A DNA stretch of 64,000 nt from Palsa-504 sp963739135 (GCA_963739135.1 CAVTZG010000017.1:1054001-1118000); one strand, 5' to 3'; numbered from the stretch's first letter, positions 43,342-58,735 are shown. Notes: generated by a model not told the origin, from the letters alone. Translations and numbers: made by a program.

Positions 43342-44342
43342 CTACCCGGGGAAATAGGCCCTGCTGGCCTGTTGGACGGCGCTGAGGTAGCCATACCGCC
43401 CGAAGTCCTGCTGGGGGGTGTCGGCGGCCGGGGCGAGCAGCCCGCGGATTTCGGCCACGGAGCCGATTCCCTTGCGGTCCATCCAGGCGGTCAGCCCGTC
43501 GAGCAGCGCGGTCACCTGGCCGGGGCCGTGCCGCAGCAGCGCCGATGTCGTCATCACCACGTCCGCGCCGGCCAGCAGGTAGGCGGCGACGTCATCGGCG
43601 GTTTCCACGCCGGTGCTCGCGGCGAGCGAGGAGCGCACCTGACTGCGCAGCCGGGCGATCCAGGACCGGGGCAGGGTGGCCTCGGCCGGGCTGGACAGCT
43701 TGAACCCGGTGCTGACCGTGAAGGTGTCGGAGTTGATGTCGGTCTGCATGAAGCGGTTGAACAGGACCAGCCCATCCGCGCCGGCCTGCTCCAGGCGGAG
43801 GGCCATGTCGCCGAACGAGCTGAAGTAGGGCGTCAGCTTGACGGCGACGGGGACGCTGACCGCGGACTTGACCGCGGTCAGGATGTCGATGTACCGCTGT
43901 TCGGCGTCACGCCCGGGGATGAGCGGATCACCCGGCAGGTAGTAGATGTTCAGCTCGATCGCGGCCGCGCCCGCGGCCTGCATGGCGCGGGCGTAGTCGG
44001 TCCACCCGCCGAGGGTGCTGCCGTTGAGGCTGGCGATCACCGGGACCCCGGCTACCGCGACGGCCCGCTCGATCAGGTCGAGGTACTGGCGGGGCCATGC
44101 GCTGGCGTCGGGGTCGACCAGGTAGCTCGTGGCCTCGCCGAAGCTGTCGATGCCGACCTCGGCCAGGCGTTCGTCCCGCTCGGCCTCGGCCCGGATCTGT
44201 TCCTCGAATAGCGACGGCAGCACGACGGCGCCCACGCCCGCCTCGGCGAGCCGCTCGATCCGGTCCACGGTCTGGGTCATCGGGCCGGCCGAGGCAACCA
44301 GCGGGTTACGCAGGTCCAGGCCCAGATATGTGCTGGCGAGGT

Positions 44343-44346
<4 letters not shown>
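43342..44346 (-). CDS. Dihydroorotate dehydrogenase-like flavoprotein
   Basis: A 334-residue TIM-barrel protein of the DHOD family: LRNPLVASAGPMTQTVDRIE near the N-terminus, then VIASLNGSTLGGWTDYARAM, VAVKLTPYFSSFGDMALRLE and GADVVMTTSALLRHGPGQVT. It starts inside the 3' end of nifJ (4-nt overlap). nifJ next to a DHOD-like gene is known from other bacteria such as cyanobacteria, where the role is unclear. A redox role with PFOR/ferredoxin is more likely than pyrimidine synthesis, because no pyr genes are nearby. Confidence 0.85.
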
Positions 44347-47993
<3,647 letters not shown>

Positions 47994-47996
47994 CGC

Positions 47997-49655
47997 CTAC
48001 TCCGGAATCATCTCGATGGCGTGCACCGGGCACTGCTCGGAACAGATCCCGCAGCCGGTGCACCGGTCATAGTCGAATTCGTAGGCGTAGTCCGCCCCGT
48101 GCTCGTGGCCCCAGGGGCGGCTGGGCCGGATCTTGATGATCGCGTCCTCCGGGCAGGAACCGAAGCAACCGTCGCATTCGAAGCAGTTGCCGCAGGACAG
48201 GCAGCGGCCCGCCTCGTAGTGCGCCTGGTCTTCCCGCAGACCGCCGACTACCTCGGTGAAATCGGCGACGCGGCCAGCGGCCTCCTGCTCGGGCTGGTGC
48301 CTGCGCTCGGCGTCGGCGAAAAACCACGGATGCAGCCGGTCGAAGGTCGCCTGATCGCGCTTGGGAAGCGAGTCCGCGGACCCGCCGCGCAGATACGCGT
48401 CGATGAAGCGGGCGGCTTTCTTGCCGTGGCCCACGCCGACCGTGACCGTCCGCTCGTCCGGCACCATGTCCCCGCCGGCGAACACGCCCGGGCAGCCCGT
48501 CATCATCGACGGTGACACCTCGACGGTCCCGTCCGGCTGGAATTCCACGCCTGGCACCTGCCGCAGGAACTCAGTGTCGGCGTCCTGGCCCACCGCCATG
48601 ATGACCGTGTCGGCGGCCAGTGTCTCCAGCCGCCCGGTCGGATGCGGCCGCCCCGCCTCGTCCAGTTCCATGACCTCGACGGTCAGCTCGGGCCCCTCGA
48701 AGGCGGCTATGGTGCGCAGCCAGTTGATGCGCACGCCCTCTCGCTCGGCGTCCGTGGCCTCTTCCTCGTGCGCGGGCATCTGCGCCCGGCTGCGCCGGTA
48801 GACGATCATCGTGTCCTGGGCACCCAGCCGCCGGGCGACCCGCGCCGCGTCCATCGCCGTGTTGCCGCCGCCGTACACCGCGACCCGGCGGCCGATCACC
48901 GGCCGGGCGCCGCCCGCGACGTCCCGCAGGAACGGCACCGCGTCGATGATCCGGCTCGCATCCCGGGCCGGGATGTCCACATGCTTGGACAGGTGCGCCC
49001 CGACCGCGACGAACACCGCGTCAAACCGCCCCTCGGCGCGTTCGGCGGCCAGGTCGGTGACCCGGTGATCGCAGGTCAACCGGACGCCGATCCCCCCGAG
49101 CCGGGCCAGTTCGCCCGCCAGCACGTCACGGGGCATCCGGTACGCGGGAATGCCGTAACGCATCATCCCGCCCGGTTCCGGGCTGGCGTCACGGATCTCC
49201 ACCTCATGGCCCCGGCGGGCCAGGTGATAGGCCGCGGACAGGCCGCTCGGCCCCGCCCCGACGACCAGCACCCGCTTGCCTGTCCGGTGCGGCGGCCGGT
49301 CGAACTGCCATGCCTGCTCGAGCGCGAGATCGCCGAGGAACCGCTCGACCGAATGGATCGAGACCGAGCTGTCGAGCTCGGCCCGGTTGCAAACGCTCTC
49401 ACACGGGTGATAGCAGACCCGGCCATGGATGGCCGGGAACGGGTTGTCGGCGGTCAGCTCCCGCCAGGCCCGCTCATGCTGCCCGGCCTGGGTGGCGGCC
49501 AGCCAGGCCTGGATATTCTCCCCGGCCGGACAGCCCGCATTGCACGGCGGGAGCAGGTCCGTGTAGACGGGTGTCCGGGTCCGTACCGGTCCGGCCAGCG
49601 CGGAACCGTGCAGCAGGTCCGGCAGCGGGGTCAGATCACGCGGCGAGTGGCTCAT
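47997..49655 (-). CDS. NAD(P)H-dependent FAD/iron-sulfur oxidoreductase (GltD-like)
   Basis: A 552-residue protein. The N-terminal Cys-rich domain (CNAGCPAGENIQAWL, CYHPCESVCNR) resembles the GltD/NfnB N-terminus. FAD motif: VVGAGPSGLSAAYHLARRG. NAD(P) motif: VYGGGNTAMDAARVARRLGA. GVFAGGDMVPDERTVTVGVG is the second FAD site. The C-terminus has two ferredoxin-type clusters (CLSCGNCFECDGCFGSCPED and CTGCGICSEQCPVHAIEMI). It lies 3 nt before nifJ on the same strand. It likely exchanges electrons between NAD(P)H and the ferredoxin used by PFOR. Confidence 0.88.
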   Translation of the reverse strand: MSHSPRDLTPLPDLLHGSALAGPVRTRTPVYTDLLPPCNAGCPAGENIQAWLAATQAGQHERAWRELTADNPFPAIHGRVCYHPCESVCNRAELDSSVSIHSVERFLGDLALEQAWQFDRPPHRTGKRVLVVGAGPSGLSAAYHLARRGHEVEIRDASPEPGGMMRYGIPAYRMPRDVLAGELARLGGIGVRLTCDHRVTDLAAERAEGRFDAVFVAVGAHLSKHVDIPARDASRIIDAVPFLRDVAGGARPVIGRRVAVYGGGNTAMDAARVARRLGAQDTMIVYRRSRAQMPAHEEEATDAEREGVRINWLRTIAAFEGPELTVEVMELDEAGRPHPTGRLETLAADTVIMAVGQDADTEFLRQVPGVEFQPDGTVEVSPSMMTGCPGVFAGGDMVPDERTVTVGVGHGKKAARFIDAYLRGGSADSLPKRDQATFDRLHPWFFADAERRHQPEQEAAGRVADFTEVVGGLREDQAHYEAGRCLSCGNCFECDGCFGSCPEDAIIKIRPSRPWGHEHGADYAYEFDYDRCTGCGICSEQCPVHAIEMIPE

Positions 49656-49774
49656 CGGTGTAGCCCTCTCTTCGTAGATCGATCAGATCCCAGCCTGGCC
49701 CGCCGGGCGGCCAAAGGGAAGGGGGGAAAGTCCTTCCTTCGTCCGCAGGGGCCTGACGGGCGGGAGCTTCGGAG

Positions 49775-52263
<2,489 letters not shown>

Positions 52264-52268
52264 CGGGG

Positions 52269-53801
52269 CTACCCTCCCGCCCCAGCGCGGAACAGGTTGC
52301 CGGCCGTGGCGTATTCGGCCAGCAGGGGTACCGGGGTGAACGCCGGATCACCGGTGGCCGCGTGCATCGCATCCAGGACGGCGACGACGTTCGCGGCGCC
52401 GGCTTCGTCGAGCATCTGAAGCGGCCCGCGGGGGTAGCCGCAGCCGAGCATCATGGCGGTGTCGATGTCGGCGGCGCTGGCATAACCGTCCTGGACCATG
52501 CGGACCGCATCGTTGAACTGCGCGTAGGCGAGCGCCTCGACAAGGAAGCCAGGCCGGTCCCTGGAGATGACCGCCTTCAGCCGGATCCTGGCCGCGAGCG
52601 CGGCCGCCTTGGCGGCCGTGCCCGCCGCGGTCACATCGGGCACGACCAGCTCGGCGAGCCTCAGCTTGCCGGTAAGCGTCTCGATGATGTGGACACCGAC
52701 CACATCGCCCGGGTGGCCCGCGGCCAGGGCCGCGTCCAGGACCCGGTGGCGCGGGTCTGCCGCCACTATGACCAGGCCGGTCTGGTCGGATGGCTTCGGC
52801 ACGACGCTGATGCCGGCCGCGCTGATCGCGCCGGCCAGTTCGTCCAGCAGGCCGGCCGAGTCCCTGATCACCGCGACCGAATCGGGAACAGGTGCCAGCT
52901 CGTGGTCAGCGGTGGTGCTTGGCCTCCGGTAGTCATAGAACCCGCGCCCGCTCTTGCGGCCGAACAGCCTGGCGTCGCACAGCTTGCGCAGCAGGGGCGC
53001 GTGCACGTAGCGGGTGCCGCCGAACTCATCCTGGAGCGTCTCGAGGACCGCCAGGCACGTGTCCAGGCCGATCAGGTCCAGCAGGGTCAGCGGCCCCATG
53101 GGCAGGCCGAGTCCCACAGCGGCCGCCTCGTCGATGTCCTCCCTCGAGGCCTGCGCCGTTTCCAGCAGGTGTACCGCGTGGTTGAGGTAGGGCACTAGCA
53201 GCGCGTTCACGATGAACCCGGCCCGGTCACTGGCCGCCACCGGGGTCTTGCCCAGGTCACGGGACAGCAGGGTCAGTGTCTCGGCGATCTCCGGCGGGGT
53301 GAGGACGGTGGAGATCACCTCGACCAGCTTCATGACCGGGGCGGGATTGAAGAAGTGCATCCCCGCCACCCGGGCCGGATACCGCGTGCCGCCCGCGATC
53401 TGCGTGATCGACAGCGAGGAGGTATTGGTAGCCAGGATCGCATCGGGCCGGCAGGCCTCGTCCAGCTGGGCGAACAGGGTCTGCTTGAGCTCGATGCGTT
53501 CCGGGATGGCCTCTATCACCAGGTCGGCGCCGGCCACTCCGGCCGCGACATCGTCGGTGGGCCTGATCCGGGCGAGCATCTCGTCCCGTGCCGTCTCGGT
53601 GAGCTTTCCCCGGCTGACCGCCCGGTCCAGGGAGGCGTGCAGCCGGGCCATGCCCTGGTCAAGGAAGCTCTGGTTGATCTCGATCGCGTCGACTCGGCGG
53701 CCGCTGCGGGCCATCAGCTCGACGATGCCCGAGCCCATCAGGCCGAGCCCGATCACCGCCACCTCGCGGATGTCGCCCGGCTGGATCACGCTGCTGGTCA
53801 T
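52269..53801 (-). CDS. 3-hydroxyacyl-CoA dehydrogenase (PaaH/FadB2-like, duplicated C-domain)
   Basis: A 510-residue NAD-dependent enzyme. The Rossmann start is VAVIGLGLMGSGIVELMARS; the active site has NTSSLSITQIAGG and MHFFNPAPVMKLVEVI with the catalytic His; the 3HCDH C-domain has DRAGFIVNALLVPYLNHAVH, repeated in a second copy (RDRPGFLVEALAYAQFNDAV, about 415-500). This arrangement is seen in PaaH/PaaC-type enzymes. Start at 53801 is preferred over an extended frame. It oxidises (S)-3-hydroxyacyl-CoA in beta-oxidation or aromatic acid breakdown. Confidence 0.9.
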   Translation of the reverse strand: MTSSVIQPGDIREVAVIGLGLMGSGIVELMARSGRRVDAIEINQSFLDQGMARLHASLDRAVSRGKLTETARDEMLARIRPTDDVAAGVAGADLVIEAIPERIELKQTLFAQLDEACRPDAILATNTSSLSITQIAGGTRYPARVAGMHFFNPAPVMKLVEVISTVLTPPEIAETLTLLSRDLGKTPVAASDRAGFIVNALLVPYLNHAVHLLETAQASREDIDEAAAVGLGLPMGPLTLLDLIGLDTCLAVLETLQDEFGGTRYVHAPLLRKLCDARLFGRKSGRGFYDYRRPSTTADHELAPVPDSVAVIRDSAGLLDELAGAISAAGISVVPKPSDQTGLVIVAADPRHRVLDAALAAGHPGDVVGVHIIETLTGKLRLAELVVPDVTAAGTAAKAAALAARIRLKAVISRDRPGFLVEALAYAQFNDAVRMVQDGYASAADIDTAMMLGCGYPRGPLQMLDEAGAANVVAVLDAMHAATGDPAFTPVPLLAEYATAGNLFRAGAGG

Positions 53802-53871
53802 TCGTGTTGCGCCTCTCGTCTTATGGTCGCGCGGCCCGCTCCGGGGCACCCGCGTGGCGCGGACCAGACGA

Positions 53872-53907
53872 GAGTCTTCGGTCCCGCCTCGGCGGGACCG
53901 AAGACTC
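53872..53907. terminator. Hairpin between FabG-like and hydroxyacyl-CoA dehydrogenase genes
   Basis: Perfect 17-bp arms (53872-53888 and 53891-53907) with a TC loop. It lies downstream of the minus-strand FabG-like gene and about 70 bp upstream of the next minus-strand start, so it should separate the two transcripts. Confidence 0.85.
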
Positions 53908-53982
53908 AGCGCACTTGACCCACTCGGTTGACGACCGCTGGCACGACGTTACGCCGATCATTCGCCGCTGCGCCAGACGGTT

Positions 53983-54037
53983 ACTTCAGCACAGTCACTT
54001 CAGCACAGTCACTTCAGCACAGTCACTTCAGCACAGG
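53983..54037. repeat. 14-bp tandem repeat, four units, seeded on a stop codon
   Basis: ACTTCAGCACAGTC begins at 53983, 53997, 54011 and 54025; the last unit differs only at its end. The rightmost unit includes the last codons and the TGA stop (54028-54030) of the minus-strand FabG-like gene, and the copies extend downstream of it. This mirrors the array at 2632-2713. Confidence 0.92.
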
Positions 54038-54780
54038 GGGCCGCCCGCCACATAGATAACCTGGCCGGAGACGAAGCCCGAGTCCTCGCCGACCAGGAAG
54101 GAGACAGCGGCCGCCACGTCGGCTGGCTGGCCGACCCGGTTTACGGGTATCTGCTTCTTGTAGGTCTCCACGAGATCCTCGAACGACATCTTCAGGCTGG
54201 TGGCCATGGCCGCGGTCATGTCGGTGGCGATGAAGTGGGGAGCGACCGCGTTCGCGGTGATCCCGAACTTGCCCATTTCCTTGGCGAGCGTCTTGGTGAA
54301 GCCCTCCACGCCGGCCTTGGTGGCGGAGTAGTTGGCCTGCCCGCGATTGCCGAGCGCTGATGACGACGAGATGTTGACGATCCGTCCCCATTTCTGCTCG
54401 GTCATGTACTTCTGCACCGCCCTGGTCATCAGGAACGGGCCGCGCAGGTTGACGGCGACCACCGAGTCCCACTGCTCGTCGCTCATCTTGAACAGCATGG
54501 CGTCGCGGGTTATCCCGGCGTTATTGACCAGCACCGTCGGCGCGCCCAGCTCGGCGGCCACCCGCTCGACCGCGGCGTTCGCCTGATCGGTCTTGCTGAC
54601 GTCGGCGCCGACCGCGAGCGCGCGCCCGCCGGCATTCTCGATCTCTTTCACGGTCCTCGCGCAATCGTCCTCGCTGAGGTCGAGGACCGCCACGGCCATG
54701 CCGTCTGCGGCCAGCCTGATAGCCACCCCGGCACCGATGCCGCGGGCTGCGCCTGTCACGATCGCGATCTTATGAGTCAC
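54028..54780 (-). CDS. 3-oxoacyl/acetoacetyl-CoA reductase-like SDR (FabG-type)
   Basis: A 250-residue classical SDR. The GTG start (54780) is chosen for AAGGAG upstream and immediate start of the fold. The cofactor motif is VTGAARGIGAGVAIRLA; VLVNNAGITRDAMLFKMSDE, ISSSSALGNRGQANYSATKA (Ser, Tyr, Lys triad) and NAVAPHFIATDMTA follow. The NAGITRD segment is characteristic of FabG/PhaB reductases. It could make (R)-3-hydroxybutyryl-CoA for the phaC product or act in fatty-acid metabolism. Confidence 0.9.
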   Translation of the reverse strand: MTHKIAIVTGAARGIGAGVAIRLAADGMAVAVLDLSEDDCARTVKEIENAGGRALAVGADVSKTDQANAAVERVAAELGAPTVLVNNAGITRDAMLFKMSDEQWDSVVAVNLRGPFLMTRAVQKYMTEQKWGRIVNISSSSALGNRGQANYSATKAGVEGFTKTLAKEMGKFGITANAVAPHFIATDMTAAMATSLKMSFEDLVETYKKQIPVNRVGQPADVAAAVSFLVGEDSGFVSGQVIYVAGGPLC

Positions 54781-55149
54781 TGGACTTCTCCTTCGTCCGA
54801 ACAGACCGTGGCCCTCGGGTGAGTAAGGTTCCTGAGCTCGCGGCATTGTTTCAGTCCGTAACCTTCGTATGCCTGCAGCTTTCCGCCCGGCTAGTGACTT
54901 TGGTCCCGCTTGGCCAGTCCTTGGGGCCCTGAGGTCGCGGCGTCCTCAGCTCATAGCGGGCGAGTGACCGCTCCGACCGCAGCGTCCGCTCGCGCTCACG
55001 GCTGGCATTGCCGGCCGCGTCGAGCCGCGCCCGTTCGGCCTCAATCTTTCCTAGCGCCGCCGGGCAGCTTCCGCCGCCACATGGTCCGGGCCGCACCGTC
55101 GGCAACGCGGGGCAGGCCCGTCTGGGGCCGGTTTGCCTAGGATGAAATA
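54781..55149. other. Intergenic region, divergent promoters expected
   Basis: The gap lies between the minus-strand FabG-like gene and the plus-strand saccharopine-dehydrogenase-like gene. A minus-strand frame at 54851-55105 (84 residues, Arg/Glu-rich, third-position GC only about 76%) is below the level of the real genes here and is not called. No repeats or hairpins stand out. Confidence 0.4.
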
Positions 55150-56460
55150 GTGAGCGTGGACCGTGAGCTGGACGTCGTGGTGTTCGGCGCCACCGGGTTC
55201 GCAGGGCGGCTGGTGGCCGGATACCTGGCTGGTCATGCGCCCGGCGGGGCCCGCATCGGGCTGGCCGGGCGGTCGGAGCGGCGGCTGGCCGAGGCCCGGG
55301 CAGGGCTGGGCGCCGCCGCGTCGGCCTGGCCGCTGCTGGTCGCCGATTCGGCCGATCCGGTGTCGGTCGAGGTGCTGGCGCGGGCGGCCCGGGTAGTGGT
55401 GAGCACGGTGGGCCCCTACCGCGCTCAGGGGCTAGCGCTGGTGGAAGCTTGCGCCGCCGCGGGCACCGATTACGCGGACCTGACCGGTGAGGTGCTGTTC
55501 ATCCGGGATAGCATCGACCGCTGCCACGACGTCGCCGCCAGTACCGGTGCGCGGATCGTGCACGGCTGCGGGTTCGACTCGGTCCCGTCCGATCTGGGTG
55601 TGCTGGTGCTGCATCATGCCGCCCGCGCCGATGACGCCGGTGACCTGCTGGACACGACGCTGGCCGTGACGGCACTGCGGGGCGGGATCAGCGGCGGGAC
55701 GCTGGCCTCGCTGATGGGGCAGCTGGACGAGGTGCGGGCCAGCGCTGAGCGCCGCCGCGTGGTCGGCGATCCCTATGCGCTCAGCCCCGATCGCACGGCC
55801 GAACCCGACCTAGGCGACGAGCGTGACCTGGATTGGGTCCGGTACGACGGTGATCTGCGGATGTGGACAGGCCCGTGGGCCATGGCCGGGATCAACACCC
55901 GCGTGGTGCGCCGCAGCAACGCCCTGCAGGACTGGGCCTACGGCCGCCGGTTCCGCTACCGGGAGGTCACCGGGTTCGGCGCCAGCCCGGCTGCGCCCAT
56001 GATGGCCGTCACGGCCAGCGCCGCGACGAAGGCTGCGCAGGCGGGGCTGGCGTTCGGGCCATCCCGGATGCTGCTCAGCCAGCTGCTGCCAGCCCCGGGC
56101 CAGGGCCCCGGCGACAAGACCCGCCGCACGGGCTTTTTCCGCATTCAGATCCACACCCGGACCTCGGCCGGGGCACGCTACCTGGGCACGGTCGAGGCCC
56201 GCGGCGATCCGGGATATGCCGCCACCTCGGTCATGCTCGGCGAAACCGCACTGTGCCTGGCGCTGGACCGCGACCACCTGCCCGACCGCGCCGGCGTGCT
56301 GACACCGGCCACGGCCATGGGCGCCGCGCTCACCGCCCGGCTCAGATCAGCGGGCCATACGCTGGCCGCCCGCCAGATCACTCAGTTACAGCCGCACACG
56401 CTGGTGGCGCTCCTAGCCGCTAGCCGCGGTCGTGGTCCTTTCGCTGGCGTCAGACGGTGA
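55150..56460 (+). CDS. Saccharopine dehydrogenase-like / trans-acting enoyl reductase family protein
   Basis: A 436-residue protein. The N-terminal Rossmann fold starts LDVVVFGATGFAGRLVAGYL, followed by IGLAGRSERRLAEA and VVVSTVGPYRAQGLALVEAC. HGCGFDSVPSDLGVLVLHHA is the signature of the actinobacterial group that includes mycobacterial trans-acting enoyl reductase. Such proteins reduce lipid intermediates or are uncharacterised; true saccharopine dehydrogenase activity is unlikely. The GTG start is used. Its 3' end overlaps the convergent oxidoreductase gene by 11 nt. Confidence 0.85.
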   Translation: MSVDRELDVVVFGATGFAGRLVAGYLAGHAPGGARIGLAGRSERRLAEARAGLGAAASAWPLLVADSADPVSVEVLARAARVVVSTVGPYRAQGLALVEACAAAGTDYADLTGEVLFIRDSIDRCHDVAASTGARIVHGCGFDSVPSDLGVLVLHHAARADDAGDLLDTTLAVTALRGGISGGTLASLMGQLDEVRASAERRRVVGDPYALSPDRTAEPDLGDERDLDWVRYDGDLRMWTGPWAMAGINTRVVRRSNALQDWAYGRRFRYREVTGFGASPAAPMMAVTASAATKAAQAGLAFGPSRMLLSQLLPAPGQGPGDKTRRTGFFRIQIHTRTSAGARYLGTVEARGDPGYAATSVMLGETALCLALDRDHLPDRAGVLTPATAMGAALTARLRSAGHTLAARQITQLQPHTLVALLAASRGRGPFAGVRR

Positions 56461-57421
56461 TGACGACCTTTCCCCGGGCGTGTCCCTGCTCCAGGTACCG
56501 GATGGCCTCCGGTGCTTCGCTCAGCGGGTAGCTCCTGTCGATGACCGGCGTGATCTTCCCGGCTTCGATAAGCTCCCTGAGAACGAGCAGGTCCTCGTGG
56601 TTCTCCCGGCAGATGAACGTCGTCAGCTTCTGGTCCACGAACCGGGACAGCAGCAGCGCCCGGAGCTGGCGATCGGTGCCTCCGAGCCACCGGCCGCCCG
56701 TCTCGCCTCCGGCGATGACCAGCGTCCCCTTCGGAGTGAGGGCCCGCCGCAGGCGGGAGAGCGACGAGTTCCCGCCGATGTCGAGGAGCACGTCGTAGCG
56801 CTGCTTGCCGTCAGCGAAGTCCGCATGTGTGTAGTCGATGACATGGCCGGCGCCGATAGACCGGACCAGGTCCACCTTCGTGGTGGTGCACACGCCGGTG
56901 ACCTGTGCCCCGAACGCCGTGGCCAGTTGCACCGCGAAGGTTCCCACGCCGCCCGACGCGCCGATGATCAGCACCTTCTGGCCCGGCTGGACCCGCCCGT
57001 GGTCGCGCAGGCCTTGCAGGGCGGTCAGGCCGGAGACGGCGACCGCCGCGGCCTGTTCGAAGGTGAGGTTCGCCGGCTTGGGCGCGAGCTTGTTCTCCGG
57101 AGCGCGGGCGTACTCGGCGAAGGCGCCCTTGCCGATGCCGAATACCTCATCGCCGGGCTGGAACCTGGTCACGTCGTGGCCGGCCGCTGTCACGACCCCG
57201 GCCATATCCGTGCCCGGGACCGGGGTCTTGGGCGCGCGGAGTCCGTAGCCTGCCAGGCGTACCGGGTACGGCAGGCCGGTCATGAGGTGCCAGGCGCCCC
57301 GGTCCACGCCCGCCGCATGCACGCGTACCAGTACCTCGCCGGCGGCTATCTCGGGCGTGCCGATGTCCCGGAACTCGAGCACATCCGCCGAACCGTAGGT
57401 GTCCTGGACGATCGCTTTCAT
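56450..57421 (-). CDS. NAD(P)H quinone oxidoreductase-like medium-chain dehydrogenase
   Basis: A 323-residue MDR protein without the catalytic zinc Cys. MKAIVQDTYGSADVLEFRDI starts the GroES-like domain; FQPGDEVFGIGKGAFAEYAR and the nucleotide motif VLIIGASGGVGTFAVQLATA follow; VIDYTHADFADGKQRYDVLL is typical for zeta-crystallin-like enzymes. It probably reduces quinones or activated alkenes. It lies 62 nt downstream of the winged-helix regulator on the same strand, suggesting a two-gene operon. Confidence 0.88.
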   Translation of the reverse strand: MKAIVQDTYGSADVLEFRDIGTPEIAAGEVLVRVHAAGVDRGAWHLMTGLPYPVRLAGYGLRAPKTPVPGTDMAGVVTAAGHDVTRFQPGDEVFGIGKGAFAEYARAPENKLAPKPANLTFEQAAAVAVSGLTALQGLRDHGRVQPGQKVLIIGASGGVGTFAVQLATAFGAQVTGVCTTTKVDLVRSIGAGHVIDYTHADFADGKQRYDVLLDIGGNSSLSRLRRALTPKGTLVIAGGETGGRWLGGTDRQLRALLLSRFVDQKLTTFICRENHEDLLVLRELIEAGKITPVIDRSYPLSEAPEAIRYLEQGHARGKVVITV

Positions 57422-57483
57422 GCGTTACCTTCTTCCTGGCGGGTCGGCCCCGCGGGCATCGGTGCCGGCGCGCTGGCACCTGG

Positions 57484-57774
57484 TCAGGTCGCGGGCGCGT
57501 CGACGCCGGTCAGGAGGGCCAGGATCTCGCCGACAGTGCGTTCCCGCCCGTCCGGTTCTGGCAGCGGGAGGTGTGACTGGACGTGGTAGCGGTTGCGGCG
57601 GCCGTTCTTCTCCTTGACCACGTAGCCAGCCTCGACCAGATCCGTGATGATGCCGAAGGCGCTGCGTTCGGTGATGTTCAGGCTGGCTGCGATGTCGCGC
57701 AGGCGCACCCCGGGGTCATGGGCGATGAGCAGGAGAACCCGGGCGTGATGAGTCAGGAAGGTCCAGCTGGGCAC
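57484..57774 (-). CDS. Winged-helix transcriptional regulator
   Basis: A 96-residue single-domain DNA-binding protein: FLTHHARVLLLIAHDPGVRL, then IAASLNITERSAFGIITDLV as recognition helix region and VKEKNGRRNRYHVQ as wing, of the ArsR/MarR type. It has no ligand domain or Cys metal site. It probably controls itself and the adjacent oxidoreductase. A GAAAC-N9-GTTTC palindrome lies just upstream (57797-57815). Confidence 0.82.
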   Translation of the reverse strand: MPSWTFLTHHARVLLLIAHDPGVRLRDIAASLNITERSAFGIITDLVEAGYVVKEKNGRRNRYHVQSHLPLPEPDGRERTVGEILALLTGVDAPAT

Positions 57775-57796
57775 CCTGATAGGTTACCAGATTCCG

Positions 57797-57815
57797 GAAA
57801 CAACTTGCTAGTTTC
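57797..57815. promoter_or_regulatory. Possible operator of the winged-helix regulator
   Basis: GAAAC-N9-GTTTC is a perfect 5-bp inverted repeat, 23 bp before the regulator's start codon, in a locally A/T-rich segment. Short arms make chance occurrence possible. Confidence 0.35.
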
Positions 57816-57898
57816 TTTATGCGGGTATAGCGTGGCATCAGGCACCGGACATCAGCCCGCCACCAGCGGCCAGCTTCCCGGGGCTACCGGAGGAGCAG

Positions 57899-58024
57899 AT
57901 GCGCACCGATTCGGTCATCACGATCGTTGGTGCCCATGACGCTCGCAATGCCGCGTTCCGGCTGACGAGGCCGGTGCCTGCTGAAAGCTGCCGGGCCGGG
58001 ATCCTGGCCTGGCGGCGGCGGTGA
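57899..58024 (+). CDS. Small protein of 41 residues or truncated gene start
   Basis: An ATG at 57899 with a strong GGAGGAG site 3 nt upstream opens a 41-codon frame beginning MRTDSVITIVGAHDARNAAF and ending in WRRR. The start resembles the V-x-G-A-R-x-x-N-L-x-N opening of UvrA-like ABC proteins, so it may be a truncated remnant of one, but this is weak. No other feature helps. Confidence 0.4.
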   Translation: MRTDSVITIVGAHDARNAAFRLTRPVPAESCRAGILAWRRR

Positions 58025-58345
58025 CGCGGTGAATGCCAGCGACTTCGAGGCCACAGGTCGCCCTGCTCGGGCCCGGCCTGGCGCTGTCGCTGGTCATCCC
58101 GGCAAAGAGCAGCAGGAAGGACGCCGCAGGCGATTCAGCTTGCGTGCACCCGCCGGTGCCCGCCACAGGGTCAGCGCGATAGCGGCCGCCCTGGGCCGCT
58201 GCCGCCGGCAGCTGACGCCGGCGCTACTGGGCGTTGGCTAACAGCCATTCGCCCGCCCATCCTCCGTCGCAGCGTTCCGGCCGACCGCTAACCACGCGGC
58301 CGCCGAGGACGCTGCGGCGGGCCCCTACTGCCAAGGGAAGACATC
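58025..58345. other. Non-coding gap before the repeat-protein gene
   Basis: No supported gene. A 10-of-11 inverted repeat (CGTCGCAGCGT near 58264 and ACGCTGCGGCG near 58309) may be a hairpin upstream of the next gene. GC is slightly lower than in the coding regions. Confidence 0.35.
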
Positions 58346-58735
58346 GTGCCTGAACCAGCCGCACCCCACCCGGATCCGGGTCCTGCCACCACCCCGCCGC
58401 GTCCATCCGCCAACGGCACCGCCCCGCCAAAGCCGTCGGTCCCGCCGATGCCCTACGAGGCCACCAATAACGGCACCGCCCCGCCCCAGCCGACGGTCCC
58501 GCCGATGCCCTACGAGGCCACCAATAACGGCACCGCCCCGCCCAAGCCAACGGTCCCGCCGATGCCCTACGAGGCCACCAATAACGGCACCGCCCCGCCA
58601 AAGCCAACGGTCCCGCCGATGCCATCGGAGGTCACGACGGCGCGCACACGCCCGCAGCGGCCCGCGGCCGGCGCGTCCCGCACGGCGATGTCGCCGCTGC
58701 GCAAGATGATGCACCGAGCGCCCCGCCATGCGTAA
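58346..58735 (+). CDS. Pro-rich tandem-repeat protein, unknown function
   Basis: A 129-residue low-complexity protein, GTG start after AAGGGAAG. It has a Pro/Ala N-terminus, then three full copies of the 19-residue unit PPMPYEATNNGTAPP[QK]PTV plus partial copies on both sides, then a basic C-terminus (TARTRPQRP, LRKMMHRAPRHA). No signal peptide or membrane span. The unit is conserved at DNA level (57 bp), suggesting recent expansion. Its stop overlaps the downstream STAS gene start by 8 nt. The opposite strand is also open through the repeat, but lacks a ribosome-binding site. Function unknown. Confidence 0.6.
   Translation: MPEPAAPHPDPGPATTPPRPSANGTAPPKPSVPPMPYEATNNGTAPPQPTVPPMPYEATNNGTAPPKPTVPPMPYEATNNGTAPPKPTVPPMPSEVTTARTRPQRPAAGASRTAMSPLRKMMHRAPRHA
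58412..58627 (+). repeat. 57-bp tandem repeat within the Pro-rich protein gene
   Basis: Full units are at 58442-58498, 58499-58555 and 58556-58612, with a half unit before (58412-58441) and a short one after. Units are nearly identical, differing at a few positions such as CAGCCG/AAGCCA. Being a multiple of three it keeps the reading frame. Confidence 0.92.

Noticed and set aside
54851..55105. 84-codon minus-strand frame, Arg/Glu-rich
   Set aside because: Third-position GC clearly lower than in real genes here, no good start signal and no recognised family.
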